Shown: piece by piece, positions 10,701 through 17,798 of the stretch
How positions within the stretch are numbered: the stretch's first letter is position 1
Layout: every line of letters starts with the position of its first letter
Assembly (NCBI GenBank): GCA_937916515.1
Contig: CALFSX010000199.1
Span: forward strand, 1 to 56,120
DNA length: 56,120 bases
Direction: 5' to 3'
From: an uncultured Planctomycetaceae bacterium
GTDB lineage: Bacteria; Planctomycetota; Planctomycetia; Planctomycetales; Planctomycetaceae
Made by a program: the position numbers and the translations under genes
Notes under the pieces: generated by a model
The model's database searches: none
What the model was told of the DNA's origin: nothing
What the model saw: the letters and a program-made list of their open reading frames with translations, nothing else

Positions 10701-11051
10701 AATGCTGACCTGCTGCAGTGTTATCGTCGTAGTGAGAGCATTGTTCCGCAACAGGCGTTGGCTTTGGCTAACAGCGAACTTGCCATGACGGCTGCAGAAG
10801 CGATTGCCAGAAGGATTTCAAAAGAAATGCCGGAAGCCACTGAAGGCGTCTTTGTTAACGTTGCCTTTGAAACATTGATGGCGCGCCTGCCAACTTCTGA
10901 AGAGCATGCCGAGAGTCTTCTGTTCTGTCAGCAGTTAAACGACTTGCTGAAGTCTGATTCATCGCAAGCGGAAGTCGATGTGACTGGCCGAGTTCGCGTA
11001 AGGCTGATTCATAGCTTGCTGAATCACAACGATTTTGTTTCCGTTCGATAG
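7791..11051 (+). CDS. PSD1 / DUF1549-DUF1553 cytochrome c domain protein
   Basis: A large exported protein of 1086 residues. After a signal peptide (about 1-24) comes a cytochrome c domain (PSCyt1) with heme motif C43-Y-S-C46-H47 and a likely axial methionine in RMPP (Met96). The DUF1549 domain follows (about 155-360) with a second CxxCH, C329-A-K-C332-H333. Residues about 484-660 form a beta-rich insertion resembling the 3-keto-disaccharide hydrolase/LamG-like folds. An Ala/Glu/Lys-rich predicted coiled coil covers about 685-785, and DUF1553 about 800-1075. Such proteins are planctomycete-specific in abundance and typically sit beside a DUF1501 gene, as here. Their function is not settled; an extracytoplasmic redox role in glycan breakdown has been suggested. 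The ATG at 7791 follows a GAG-type ribosome site. Confidence 0.93.
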   Translation: MTHQWFRIVLLAALLAHSSVVPAVPTDDIDYRTQIKPVLVEKCYSCHGVLKQEGGLRLETLALMQKGGDSGAALVPGDADASLIVERVTADHDSRMPPAEDGAALKPEQVELLKNWINHGAVAPAEDIPQGPREHWAFQRIEKPDVASHNDTAPNVAAGNPIDVLLNRRLNQHGIKSVPPAERNLLIRRLYLNLVGLPPTLQQLHDERPWPEIVDELLASPQHGERWGRHWMDVWRYSDWYGLGAQLRYSQKHIWHWRDWIVNSVNADKGYDQMLHEMLAGDEIAPLDPEVVAATGFLARNYYLFNRTTWLDSTIEHTGKAFLGLTLNCAKCHDHKYDPISHVDYYSFRAIFEPHQVRLDPVPEVTDFEQDGLPRVFDDHLEEETFLHLRGDPLNPDKSTKISARVPLLFSDFQPEVQSVDLPASAYAPTLREYVRNAYLDAAELQIRNAAEELAKADSDLKIATAETANSESPKDPESSEAPFVFRDEFDAANPDNWEIVGGGWKFADGALIQTTPTRESEYLRLQRPMPRDFEVTCQYTTTGGATYKSTTFRFDQSDDLQYANYVYSSAHAPDPKVQVAYSRKGNSVYPAEGRAARPIKVGQTYTLKFAVRDRLVNVWLNDEFVLAYQFPDRRPDGHFSLQAFDATVAFDWIEIRSLSADFDLLPAKSSTSPTSDPQQLVKIASAKLRSAEAEKLSLQAKFAADQAKFEKASAERIAETAQAAAKLEALALVANADAELIQANGDVARVKAANERLAAAHKQLAAAESGSGSYQSLRSSKKALEGPADKESNYPVAYPETSTGRRLALAQWMTSRENPLTARVAVNHVWMRHFGEPLVESVFDFGLRAKRPLHADVLDYLAADFMESGWSLKHLHRLIVTSHAYQRSCSTVGCDPTALQEDPNNTLYWRMNTRRMESEVVRDSLLQLADELDLKMGGPSVDVGKNSRRRSVYYKHSRDDQDKFLTMFDNADLLQCYRRSESIVPQQALALANSELAMTAAEAIARRISKEMPEATEGVFVNVAFETLMARLPTSEEHAESLLFCQQLNDLLKSDSSQAEVDVTGRVRVRLIHSLLNHNDFVSVR

Positions 11052-11103
11052 GCCGAATGTTTTACGCATTGATTGCAGAGTTAGATTTCCAATTGAGTCG
11101 AAC

Positions 11104-11217
11104 ATGTTCCCAGTGAGTCAATATTTCAGAGCGACAACGGAGCGACTTGGCGTTTCGAGCTTTCTACGTCTTCCCGTATTCCACGCCACCGGGTCAAGGG
11201 CGAAGCCCTTGTTGGAG
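11104..11217 (+). repeat. Dispersed repeat, copy B (short form)
   Basis: The left part (TGAGTCAATATTTCAGAGCGACAACGGAG, which I split as TGAGTCA...TTTCAG and AGCGACAACGGAG) matches module 1 of the full copies. The sequence then continues directly as module 2 up to the hairpin CAAGGGCGAAGCCCTTG. The roughly 100 bases between the two AGCGACAACGGAG boxes of the full form are missing. The copy lies between the PSD1 and DUF1501 genes, and its last bases (GGAG, 11214-11217) are positioned as the ribosome binding site of the DUF1501 gene. Confidence 0.85.
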
Positions 11218-11224
11218 TTTCACT

Positions 11225-12682
11225 ATGAATAAGTCTGGTTATTCAATCGACAGACGGACGCTGCTTGGCAGTGGGTTGGGGTTTGGTTCACTGGCACTAC
11301 ATTCGCTTCTGCAGGCAGATGGGTTTGCTGCTGAACATAGTTCTGATGCGGGTGACGCTCTCCAGGGTATCCGTATCCCCAGTTTTGCTCCCAAAGCCAA
11401 AAGTGTTATCTGGCTGTTTATGCGTGGCGGCCTTAGCCATATGGAAAGCTTCGATCCGAAGCCGTCTTTAAATCAGTATGCGGGTAAGTCTATTGCAGAG
11501 ACTCCGTTTGCAGACGTGCAGAATCCAGAACGCTTGAAGAAAGTCAGAGTTGTCGTTGTGAACGACGCCAACGGTCAGCAGCGTAATCGAATTTATCCGC
11601 TGCAGGTTGGTTATCGCAAGTACGGCCAAAGCGGCATTGAAATCAGCGATTGGTTTCCGCACATCGGTTCTGTGGTGGACGATATTTCCATCATTCGTTC
11701 GATGTGGACAACGGACGACAATCATGGAGCTCAGGTGCAGTTTCATTCCGGTCGCCACATGTTGGATCCTCGCGTTCCGACAATTGGTGCGTGGGTGAAC
11801 TGGGGGCTGGGCACGCTTAATGAGAACCTGCCGCAGTTTATCAGCATGGGGCCTCGGTTCTTTGATCGTCGTGATGGTCACTATCTGGGGCCAGCCTATG
11901 ATTCCGTGGCGCTGAAGGTGGATCCGAAAAATCCGCTGGACTACGCTCGACCAGAACAGTCGATGGCGGCAGGCGAGCAGCGACTTAGTTTTGATCTGGT
12001 GAATCGGCTTAACAAACTGGCGGCACGCGAATATCCCAACGATGCCTCACTTGACGCTCGCATCAAGTCTTACGAACTGGCATTTCGTATGCAGACAGCC
12101 GTTCCCGGAGTGATCGATTTTTCATCGGAGACCGAAGCGACGAAAAAACTGTACGGATTTGATCAAAAGGAAACTCGACCATTCGCTGAGCAACTTCTGG
12201 CGGCTCGGCGGTTTGCTGAACAGGGAGTCCGCTTTATTCAAATTCAACATGGCAGCGGCGCCGCAGGAGAATGGGATCAACACTCCGGTTTGAAAGCGAA
12301 ACACGCAGAACTGGCGATGCAGGTTGATCAACCTGTTGCGGGGTTGATTTCAGACTTGAAGCAACGTGGAATGTTGGATGAGACGTTGGTTGTGTTTGCG
12401 ACGGAATTCGGTCGCACACCGGGTTCGCAGGGAGCCGATGGACGTGACCATCATCCTCACGGCTTCAGTGTGTGGATGGCGGGTGGCGGATTGAAGGGCG
12501 GGATTGCTCATGGGGCCACGGACGAAATCGGGTTTCATGCCGTTCAGAACCCTCACTACGTTACAGATGTGCACGCAACCATCTTGAAGCAACTCGGCCT
12601 GGACTCGCACCGCATGGAAATTCCAGGTCAGAAGCGTCTTGAGCAGGACTTTGGCACGCCGATCGCGGAGATTATAGGCTGA
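11225..12682 (+). CDS. DUF1501 domain protein (sulfatase-fold, Tat-type leader)
   Basis: A protein of 485 residues of the DUF1501 family, which has an alkaline-phosphatase/sulfatase-like fold. It starts with a twin-arginine-like leader, [21 protein letters not shown], suggesting Tat export. Family landmarks are [20 protein letters not shown] near the N-terminus, the histidine-rich [17 protein letters not shown] region, FIQIQHGS and WDQHSGL, and the C-terminal [25 protein letters not shown]. The gene follows the PSD1 gene by 173 bases, the standard planctomycete pairing. I choose the ATG at 11225 because GGAG lies seven bases before it and the leader begins there. The frame is open to 11147, but the extra 26 codons are translated repeat. 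The reaction catalysed is unknown. Confidence 0.93.
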   Translation: MNKSGYSIDRRTLLGSGLGFGSLALHSLLQADGFAAEHSSDAGDALQGIRIPSFAPKAKSVIWLFMRGGLSHMESFDPKPSLNQYAGKSIAETPFADVQNPERLKKVRVVVVNDANGQQRNRIYPLQVGYRKYGQSGIEISDWFPHIGSVVDDISIIRSMWTTDDNHGAQVQFHSGRHMLDPRVPTIGAWVNWGLGTLNENLPQFISMGPRFFDRRDGHYLGPAYDSVALKVDPKNPLDYARPEQSMAAGEQRLSFDLVNRLNKLAAREYPNDASLDARIKSYELAFRMQTAVPGVIDFSSETEATKKLYGFDQKETRPFAEQLLAARRFAEQGVRFIQIQHGSGAAGEWDQHSGLKAKHAELAMQVDQPVAGLISDLKQRGMLDETLVVFATEFGRTPGSQGADGRDHHPHGFSVWMAGGGLKGGIAHGATDEIGFHAVQNPHYVTDVHATILKQLGLDSHRMEIPGQKRLEQDFGTPIAEIIG

Positions 12683-12864
12683 TCGTGTGACGGCTGAAAC
12701 AGTCAATGCGTTTCCGTTGGCGTGAACGTATTGTTCGCTGATTCGGGATCATTTGCACAACGCTCGACGCACTTTTTTCTGGTGTTAGAATTCGGCTTCG
12801 GTACGGCATGCGGACGCTATTGTCGTTTCTTATCCCATGAACTTCGATCGTAAAGGTCACACTG

Positions 12865-13215
12865 ATGACGGAAGAAATTACCTGGAGCTACCATCGCAAG
12901 GGCTGAACGTCCTGCACTCGCGCGCAAGAGTTTCTTGCGACTCATGAAATATCCACTCGCGAACAGATTGATGCGAAGAAAGAGCGATTGGGGGCTGACG
13001 AAGCGATCGCTCTTTTAAAGGGCATGTCGAAGCTTGTTGTGGCCAAAGGGAAAAAGGTTGACGAGATTGATCTGAAAAAAGATCGTCCCGATGACACGGC
13101 ATTGGTTAAGTTGATGCTGGGGCCAACGGGTAATCTGCGTGCTCCCACGATGAAGGTCGGCAAGTCGTTGCTGATTGGATTCAATGCCGAGGCTTATGCT
13201 GCCTACATGACGTGA
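12865..13215 (+). CDS. ArsC-like thioredoxin-fold protein, probable selenoprotein (in-frame UGA)
   Basis: Reading from the ATG at 12865 gives 116 residues if the TGA at 12904-12906 is read as selenocysteine (residue 14). The protein then begins MTEEITWSYHRKG-U-T-S-C, a UxxC redox motif in the position where ArsC/Spx-like and glutaredoxin-like proteins carry CxxC. The frame continues without break to TGA at 13213, with a likely cis-proline motif LRAPT (Pro94) typical of the fold. AAAGG at 12852-12856 stands eight bases before the ATG. A stem-loop just after the TGA (12923-12939) fits a bacterial SECIS. Homologs with Sec or Cys at this place are, as I recall, annotated in planctomycetes as ArsC family (seleno)protein. 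The role is probably a thiol-disulfide or reductase reaction; the substrate is unknown. A standard gene caller would start at 12988 and lose the active site. Confidence 0.85.
12923..12939 (+). promoter_or_regulatory. Candidate bacterial SECIS hairpin
   Basis: The six-base-pair stem CGCAAG (12923-12928) pairs with CTTGCG (12934-12939) around the loop AGTTT. The loop lies about 23 bases after the UGA at 12904-12906, within the distance range known for bacterial SECIS elements. The loop contains an accessible G followed by U, as in known elements bound by SelB. The hairpin is inside the coding frame, as bacterial SECIS elements are. Confidence 0.6.
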
Positions 13216-13292
13216 TGTTCGTGTGGCGACGGCGAGGCCCTTGCAAACGCTTACGCAAAGGTGATGGCTGTTTAGTTCGGCTTCTTAAAACG

Positions 13293-13330
13293 AAAGAGCC
13301 CGGCTTTCGAAAATGAAAGCCGGGCTCTTT
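13293..13330. terminator. Bidirectional terminator between selenoprotein and HU genes
   Basis: A perfect 16-base-pair stem, AAAGAGCCCGGCTTTC (13293-13308) with GAAAGCCGGGCTCTTT (13315-13330), and a six-base loop. It is flanked by a T-run on the plus strand and A-rich sequence on the other side. It lies between the convergent genes ending at 13215 and 13426 and can serve both. Confidence 0.9.
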
Positions 13331-13425
13331 TAATATTCCGGATGGAAACTGGATCTTGTTGGTGTCGTATTCAGTGCGGTCAGTTCAGTGTGGATCCATT
13401 TCTCCAGATGAACAGACAGGTCTTC

Positions 13426-13758
13426 TTAGACCATGTCTTTCAGGCCCTTCAGAGGCAGAATCTTGACAACGTTGCGAGCTGGCTTGGCCTTGAAGATTGT
13501 TTCTTCTTTGGTGAACGGGCTGATGCCTTTGCGTTCTTTGGTGGCTGGCTTGCGAACAACCTTGATCTTCATCAGGCCTGGAATGTTAACAACGCCTGGG
13601 CCCTTCTTGCTCAGATTCTTGCCGATCAGTTCGCCAAGTGAATCCAACAGATCGCCGACCTGCTTGCGAGTGAGTCCGTTTGATTCTGCAAGAGATGTCA
13701 GCATCTCAGTCTTTGTCATTGGCTTGGGAGCTGCTGCTTCTTCGGCTTTTTTTGCCAT
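13426..13758 (-). CDS. HU/IHF-family DNA-binding protein
   Basis: A small basic protein of 110 residues. The MTKTEMLTSLAESNGLTRKQVGDLLDSLGELI helical part (about 14-45) and the GPGVVNIPGLMKIKVVRKPA beta-arm start (about 53-72) match the HU/IHF fold; the arm continues with ERKGISPFTKEETIFKAKPARNVVKI. The usual RNPQTGE at the arm tip is replaced by a diverged KPATKERKG stretch, and there is an Ala/Glu/Pro/Lys-rich N-terminal tail of about 13 residues. This variant type occurs in planctomycetes. It likely binds DNA as a dimer in the nucleoid. The ATG at 13758 has AAGGAAG upstream, a good ribosome site. Convergent with the selenoprotein gene. Confidence 0.88.
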   Translation of the reverse strand: MAKKAEEAAAPKPMTKTEMLTSLAESNGLTRKQVGDLLDSLGELIGKNLSKKGPGVVNIPGLMKIKVVRKPATKERKGISPFTKEETIFKAKPARNVVKILPLKGLKDMV

Positions 13759-13785
13759 GATGGCTTCCTTTCAGGATGGTCTATA

Positions 13786-14629
13786 ACGGGAATTGCGGCG
13801 GAAAAGTAGTGGCATAAACTTAATATGTCAACAAGCGAAAGCTCGTTTAACCCCTCAATTTGTAGCGTTTGCTGAATACGGAAGCCACGGACAGCGCACC
13901 TTCAGCTGCAAATATTGGCGATTACGCCCTCATTTCTCAGCCGAAACACGCTTGTTCATGATTTGAGAATTTGAATTTTGTCGCACGTGCAACATGTTAG
14001 TTTAGGGCGACAGTTGGCGAAAAACGCCTTGTTTTTGAGTGTTTTCGGGATGTCTCGCCGCCGAAATCGCTTTGTTTGAGGCACATGGCCGGTGATTTTC
14101 GCTGTGGAAACACCTTGCAGGCGGACAGTTGGTGCGGGCATGAAGCGGCCGGATTTTTGGGGGTTGATCATTCAAAATACGGTGTTCGCAAGTTTCTGAA
14201 ATGATTTTGGCGGTGGTCAGAACTTCCGGGTGACTGGGGCCTGCGTTACGGTGTGTCGCGGCGATTTGCAGACGCGTCGGCTGACATTCGTTGACGAGGC
14301 GGCAATGACGTCGTTGCCTGAAGTAGATGATTTCAGCTACTGCCGCGCCGCCCTGCCTGTCACTGTTTTTTGATCACATGTCTACCTGCGTTCGGAAGCA
14401 GTCATGTGAGATTCATAACGCAGAATTGAAAGGATATCAGTGTGCGCGAATGCTGTGAAATTGCATGGCCCCTGCAGTGCCTGGTAGCCGAAGTTCGATC
14501 TGGCTGCCACGTTTAGAACGGCAACAGTTCATCGGCAGAACACGAATATCTTTAGGGCGTTTGGAAGCTTGTGTTTCAGAGAAACCCAGGTGGTGCGTGA
14601 CCGGATATTGATGTATTGAGACTTGCCGT
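13786..14629. other. Long intergenic region with three loosely related motifs
   Basis: No convincing gene. A 71-codon minus-strand frame (13956-14171) has no recognisable features. Three imperfect copies of a GCCGAAA..CGC..TTGTTT..GAG pattern occur at 13940-13967, 14016-14039 and 14060-14080. They may be regulatory or the remains of a short repeat. The region upstream of the HU gene should contain its promoter. Confidence 0.45.
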
Positions 14630-16690
14630 CTAGTTTTTCCAGATCGATTTTAATTGTTGCAACGTGGTGTTTCTTAACTTCGCTGATATGTCGCCAGCGA
14701 ACGCCTCAATAACGGCAGTCTGACTGGTGGGGAAAATGCGATCACTGATAACCGCTTCGCCATCGTTGATGAAAACTTCGATGGTTGATCGATCAACAAT
14801 GATCGACAATTTTGCCGCTCCATCGATCAGTTGAACAGGAGCATCGTGACGGCCAGCAAACGCGGGATGAAAATCGACATTTCCGGATTTGCGACGATCA
14901 ACGTACACAACGCCCGGTTCACGGTCGTAGCCAACTTCTGTGTATTCATCTTCACCGGTTCGAATTCGAATTCCGCAGGATCGAGCACTTCCTGGTTGTA
15001 GAGTTGTTTCCAGAATGAAATTCATGTCGGTCAATTCGGCAGGCTTGCTGACGGCAACTGGTGGCCAGGCTGCGGCAGTTGTGTTGAGCGGTATTACACC
15101 GTTCGAAAGTTTGCGGAATTCCTGCACGGGACGTTGGATCAGTGTGTAGGTGGCATTGTCGCCTGAAGGTTGTTTGCGGAGCGTCAATGTGCGTGGCACG
15201 GACATGCAACTGCGCCAGGGAGACGTGGGGACAAGGCATGTTTCCCAGTTATTGAACCAACCCAGCCAGATGCGACGTCCATCGGTTTCCGGGATGTCGG
15301 ACCAGCTGACCGGAGCATAAAAGTCGCGACCGTAATCCACCCATTTGGCATCCTGAGTTGCCGTGAAAGTGGTTCCGTCGAAGTGGCCAACAAAGTATTC
15401 GCTGCCGCTGCCTCCCGCGATCGAACCGCTGCCCATGTCGGCTTCCAGAACCCAAAGCTTCTTGCCCGTTTCGTTTTCCACCGGAAGCTCAAACAGATCC
15501 GGGCATTCCCAGTTTGGCTTGTTCTTTGTACCGGCCGGGCCGAACCGGCTCAGTTCTTTCCAGTTCTTCAAGTCGTCGGACGCGTAAAATACAATCACCT
15601 TTTCGTTCGCTAAACTCACCACCATCACCCAGCGATTCGAGGCTGCGTGCCAGAATACTTTAGGGTCGCGAAAGTCCGGGTTGTTGATATCCAGCACGGG
15701 GTTGCCCGAGTACTTCGTCCATGTTCGGCCGTTATCGTTGCTGTAAGCCAGGTTTTGCACCTGCTTGCCGCGTCCGTGTCCCGTATAGACGGCAACCATC
15801 GGTGGACGCTGGCCGGATCCGAAACCTGACGTGTTTCGGTGGTCAACTATGCAACAGCCACTAAATGCCATGATTCCGTCTTCTTCAGGAATGGCCAGCG
15901 GCAAATGTTCCCAGTGCGTCAGGTCGGTGCTGACCGCATGCCCCCAGCTCATGTGGCCCCATGAATTTCCCGCCGGATTGTACTGATAAAACAAATGGTA
16001 TTCGCCGTCATGAAACACCAGACCATTGGGATCGTTCATCCAGTTGATTTCAGGTGTGAAGTGAGCCTGTGGTCGAAGCGGTTCGTTAAGATAGTCGGCA
16101 GACTTGCGATATTCTGCCAGCTTGAATTCCAGGTCGAAACGTTTGGGTGGCACGTTTGTCTGGATGATGTGATCGACGTTAATGTGGCCCCAGCCACCGG
16201 TCGCTCGGTCAAAAATTCGCAGCCGAGCCTGCCTGCCGGTAAAGTCGCTGACATCCCATGAAGACCATTCCAGCTCTTCTGATTCCGGTCCGGTGGCAGC
16301 ACGTTCCGGCTCGCCGTCGATTAGCAGCTCAATCCCCAAATTTTCCTTGTGAGGGCCGCCGCCAATCAGGAATGCGATGTTGGAACGTTCGATTGTAAAT
16401 TCGCTACTTGTGGCCGTTCCGACGGAAGCGTCGCCATTGCGAAACGTGTTCACAAGGCCGGTGCCTCGAAATCCGGAGACAGACATCTGCCCTGGCAAAG
16501 CGCCCGTTGCGGGAGCATCACCGAACGCGTCGCCGGTGATCGACCAGCCTTCGTATGTTCCGGATTCAAAATCCTCCAGCACGATGTCATCGGCCAGCAC
16601 GCGCGCATTGCTGACCAGGGTAAGGCTGACCACCAGAATCCTGATATTGAAGAGGCTGAAGAGTGTCATGGCTGGTTTCCGGGCGTTCAT
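14630..16690 (-). CDS. Glycoside hydrolase family 32 (fructan/sucrose hydrolase), secreted
   Basis: An exported enzyme of 686 residues that likely cleaves beta-fructosidic bonds in levan, inulin or sucrose. After a signal peptide (about 1-34) comes an extra N-terminal beta-domain (about 36-178), opening DDIVLEDFESGTYEGW and resembling a carbohydrate-binding jelly roll. The GH32 five-bladed propeller follows with the three acidic residues in place: WMNDPNG (nucleophile Asp220), FRDPK (Asp342) and WECPDLF (general acid Glu395). The C-terminal beta-sandwich includes IVDRSTIEVFINDGEAVISDRIFP, the GH32C signature. The order and spacing match active enzymes. A fructokinase gene lies directly upstream on the same strand, arguing for a fructose-polymer utilisation pair. 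The start could also be Met8 at 16669. Confidence 0.92.
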   Translation of the reverse strand: MNARKPAMTLFSLFNIRILVVSLTLVSNARVLADDIVLEDFESGTYEGWSITGDAFGDAPATGALPGQMSVSGFRGTGLVNTFRNGDASVGTATSSEFTIERSNIAFLIGGGPHKENLGIELLIDGEPERAATGPESEELEWSSWDVSDFTGRQARLRIFDRATGGWGHINVDHIIQTNVPPKRFDLEFKLAEYRKSADYLNEPLRPQAHFTPEINWMNDPNGLVFHDGEYHLFYQYNPAGNSWGHMSWGHAVSTDLTHWEHLPLAIPEEDGIMAFSGCCIVDHRNTSGFGSGQRPPMVAVYTGHGRGKQVQNLAYSNDNGRTWTKYSGNPVLDINNPDFRDPKVFWHAASNRWVMVVSLANEKVIVFYASDDLKNWKELSRFGPAGTKNKPNWECPDLFELPVENETGKKLWVLEADMGSGSIAGGSGSEYFVGHFDGTTFTATQDAKWVDYGRDFYAPVSWSDIPETDGRRIWLGWFNNWETCLVPTSPWRSCMSVPRTLTLRKQPSGDNATYTLIQRPVQEFRKLSNGVIPLNTTAAAWPPVAVSKPAELTDMNFILETTLQPGSARSCGIRIRTGEDEYTEVGYDREPGVVYVDRRKSGNVDFHPAFAGRHDAPVQLIDGAAKLSIIVDRSTIEVFINDGEAVISDRIFPTSQTAVIEAFAGDISAKLRNTTLQQLKSIWKN

Positions 16691-16721
16691 TCGTGAATAA
16701 AGTAGATCTGAGGTTTAAATG

Positions 16722-17615
16722 TTAGGTGCCAGTTTGCAGGTGATCCGGAAAGCTCACTGTGGCTCCGGATTGCGAACAAACATACGCGGCGACGTTAATT
16801 GCGTGTTGATTGATTTTGTCCACTGCATGCCCGGCCAGCAGGCCCAGCGTCATTGCAGCAGTGAATGCGTCTCCGGCACCCACGGTGTCGGCAACGGCCA
16901 CTTCCACACCAGCAAGATCGCTGATCGCATCCCCGCACATCAGCACGGCTCCATTTGGACCTCGAGTGAGTGCCACGCACCTGAGCTGATATTTTTCAGC
17001 CAGTTGGCTCATGATTTCTGTTGCAGTGCCGCGAATACCAAAGAGTTTTGCCAGGTGCGGAAGTTCGTCGTCGTTGAGCTTCAGGGTGTTTGCCAATGTC
17101 AGAGATTCAAGAATCACTTCGTCGCTAAAGAAGGGAGCTCGCAAGTTTACATCCAGAATACGCATTGTTGTTGCGGGTGTTGCTGCAACAAACTTATGAA
17201 TCGTGTCGCGAGAAACGGAGCCTCGCTGGCCCAGAGATCCAAAACAGACGGCATCGCACTCTGCAGCCAGCTGATCAAGTTGGCCGGTCCATTCCAGATG
17301 ATCCCACGCTCCGTCATCTGCAAAGCGATAGCTGGCGACACCCGCCGCATCAAGTTCAACATACACCTGCCCTGTTGCACGATCGTTGCGTTGAATGTTG
17401 GCGATTTCAACTCCATGACTCTTCAACGCATCGATCGCTGACCGTCCCAGAGCGTCGTTGCCGACAGCGCTCACCATAAACACCGTGGCAGAATCGCCAG
17501 CCAGTTCTGCTGCGCTGCAACTGAAGTTCAAGGGAGCTCCACCCAGCCTTGGGCCATCCGGGAAGACATCCCACAACGTTTCTCCCAGTCCAACAATTTT
17601 TGGAACGTTCTTCAT
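16722..17615 (-). CDS. PfkB-family carbohydrate kinase, probable fructokinase
   Basis: A cytoplasmic sugar kinase of 297 residues. N-terminal GLGETLWDVFPDG and RLGGAPLNFSCSAAELAG are the PfkB signature 1 region with fructokinase-like residues; signature 2 is DTVGAGDAFTAA (residues 243-254), with catalytic base Asp249 and the GAGD anion hole. It should phosphorylate fructose released by the neighbouring GH32 enzyme. That substrate is inferred from context and from similarity of the N-terminal motif to bacterial fructokinases; other hexoses remain possible. The GH32 gene starts 31 bases downstream of this gene's stop, so the two are probably cotranscribed. No sugar transporter gene is present in the window. 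Confidence 0.9.
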   Translation of the reverse strand: MKNVPKIVGLGETLWDVFPDGPRLGGAPLNFSCSAAELAGDSATVFMVSAVGNDALGRSAIDALKSHGVEIANIQRNDRATGQVYVELDAAGVASYRFADDGAWDHLEWTGQLDQLAAECDAVCFGSLGQRGSVSRDTIHKFVAATPATTMRILDVNLRAPFFSDEVILESLTLANTLKLNDDELPHLAKLFGIRGTATEIMSQLAEKYQLRCVALTRGPNGAVLMCGDAISDLAGVEVAVADTVGAGDAFTAAMTLGLLAGHAVDKINQHAINVAAYVCSQSGATVSFPDHLQTGT

Positions 17616-17798
17616 GTGCTGATCCCCAGCTTGGTTTACGTTTCTTCGAGCAAGATGAATTTGGTGTGCTCAAACATGATTCGCAGGAATGTCTTTGCGC
17701 AGGTCTGACTAAGTACCTTAGCCGACGGGCGGCCTTGATCATAGTTGCGGAAATTCGGACTTCGCAGCGGAACGCAGGGTATTGTTTGTGCGAGCGAG

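Noticed and set aside
11147-11224. 26 extra codons before the DUF1501 start
   Set aside because: They are translated repeat copy B; the downstream ATG has a ribosome site and begins the Tat-like leader.
12988-13215. Short 75-residue protein starting at the internal ATG
   Set aside because: It would lack the redox motif of the family; reading through the TGA at 12904 restores a complete thioredoxin-fold protein with a good ribosome site.
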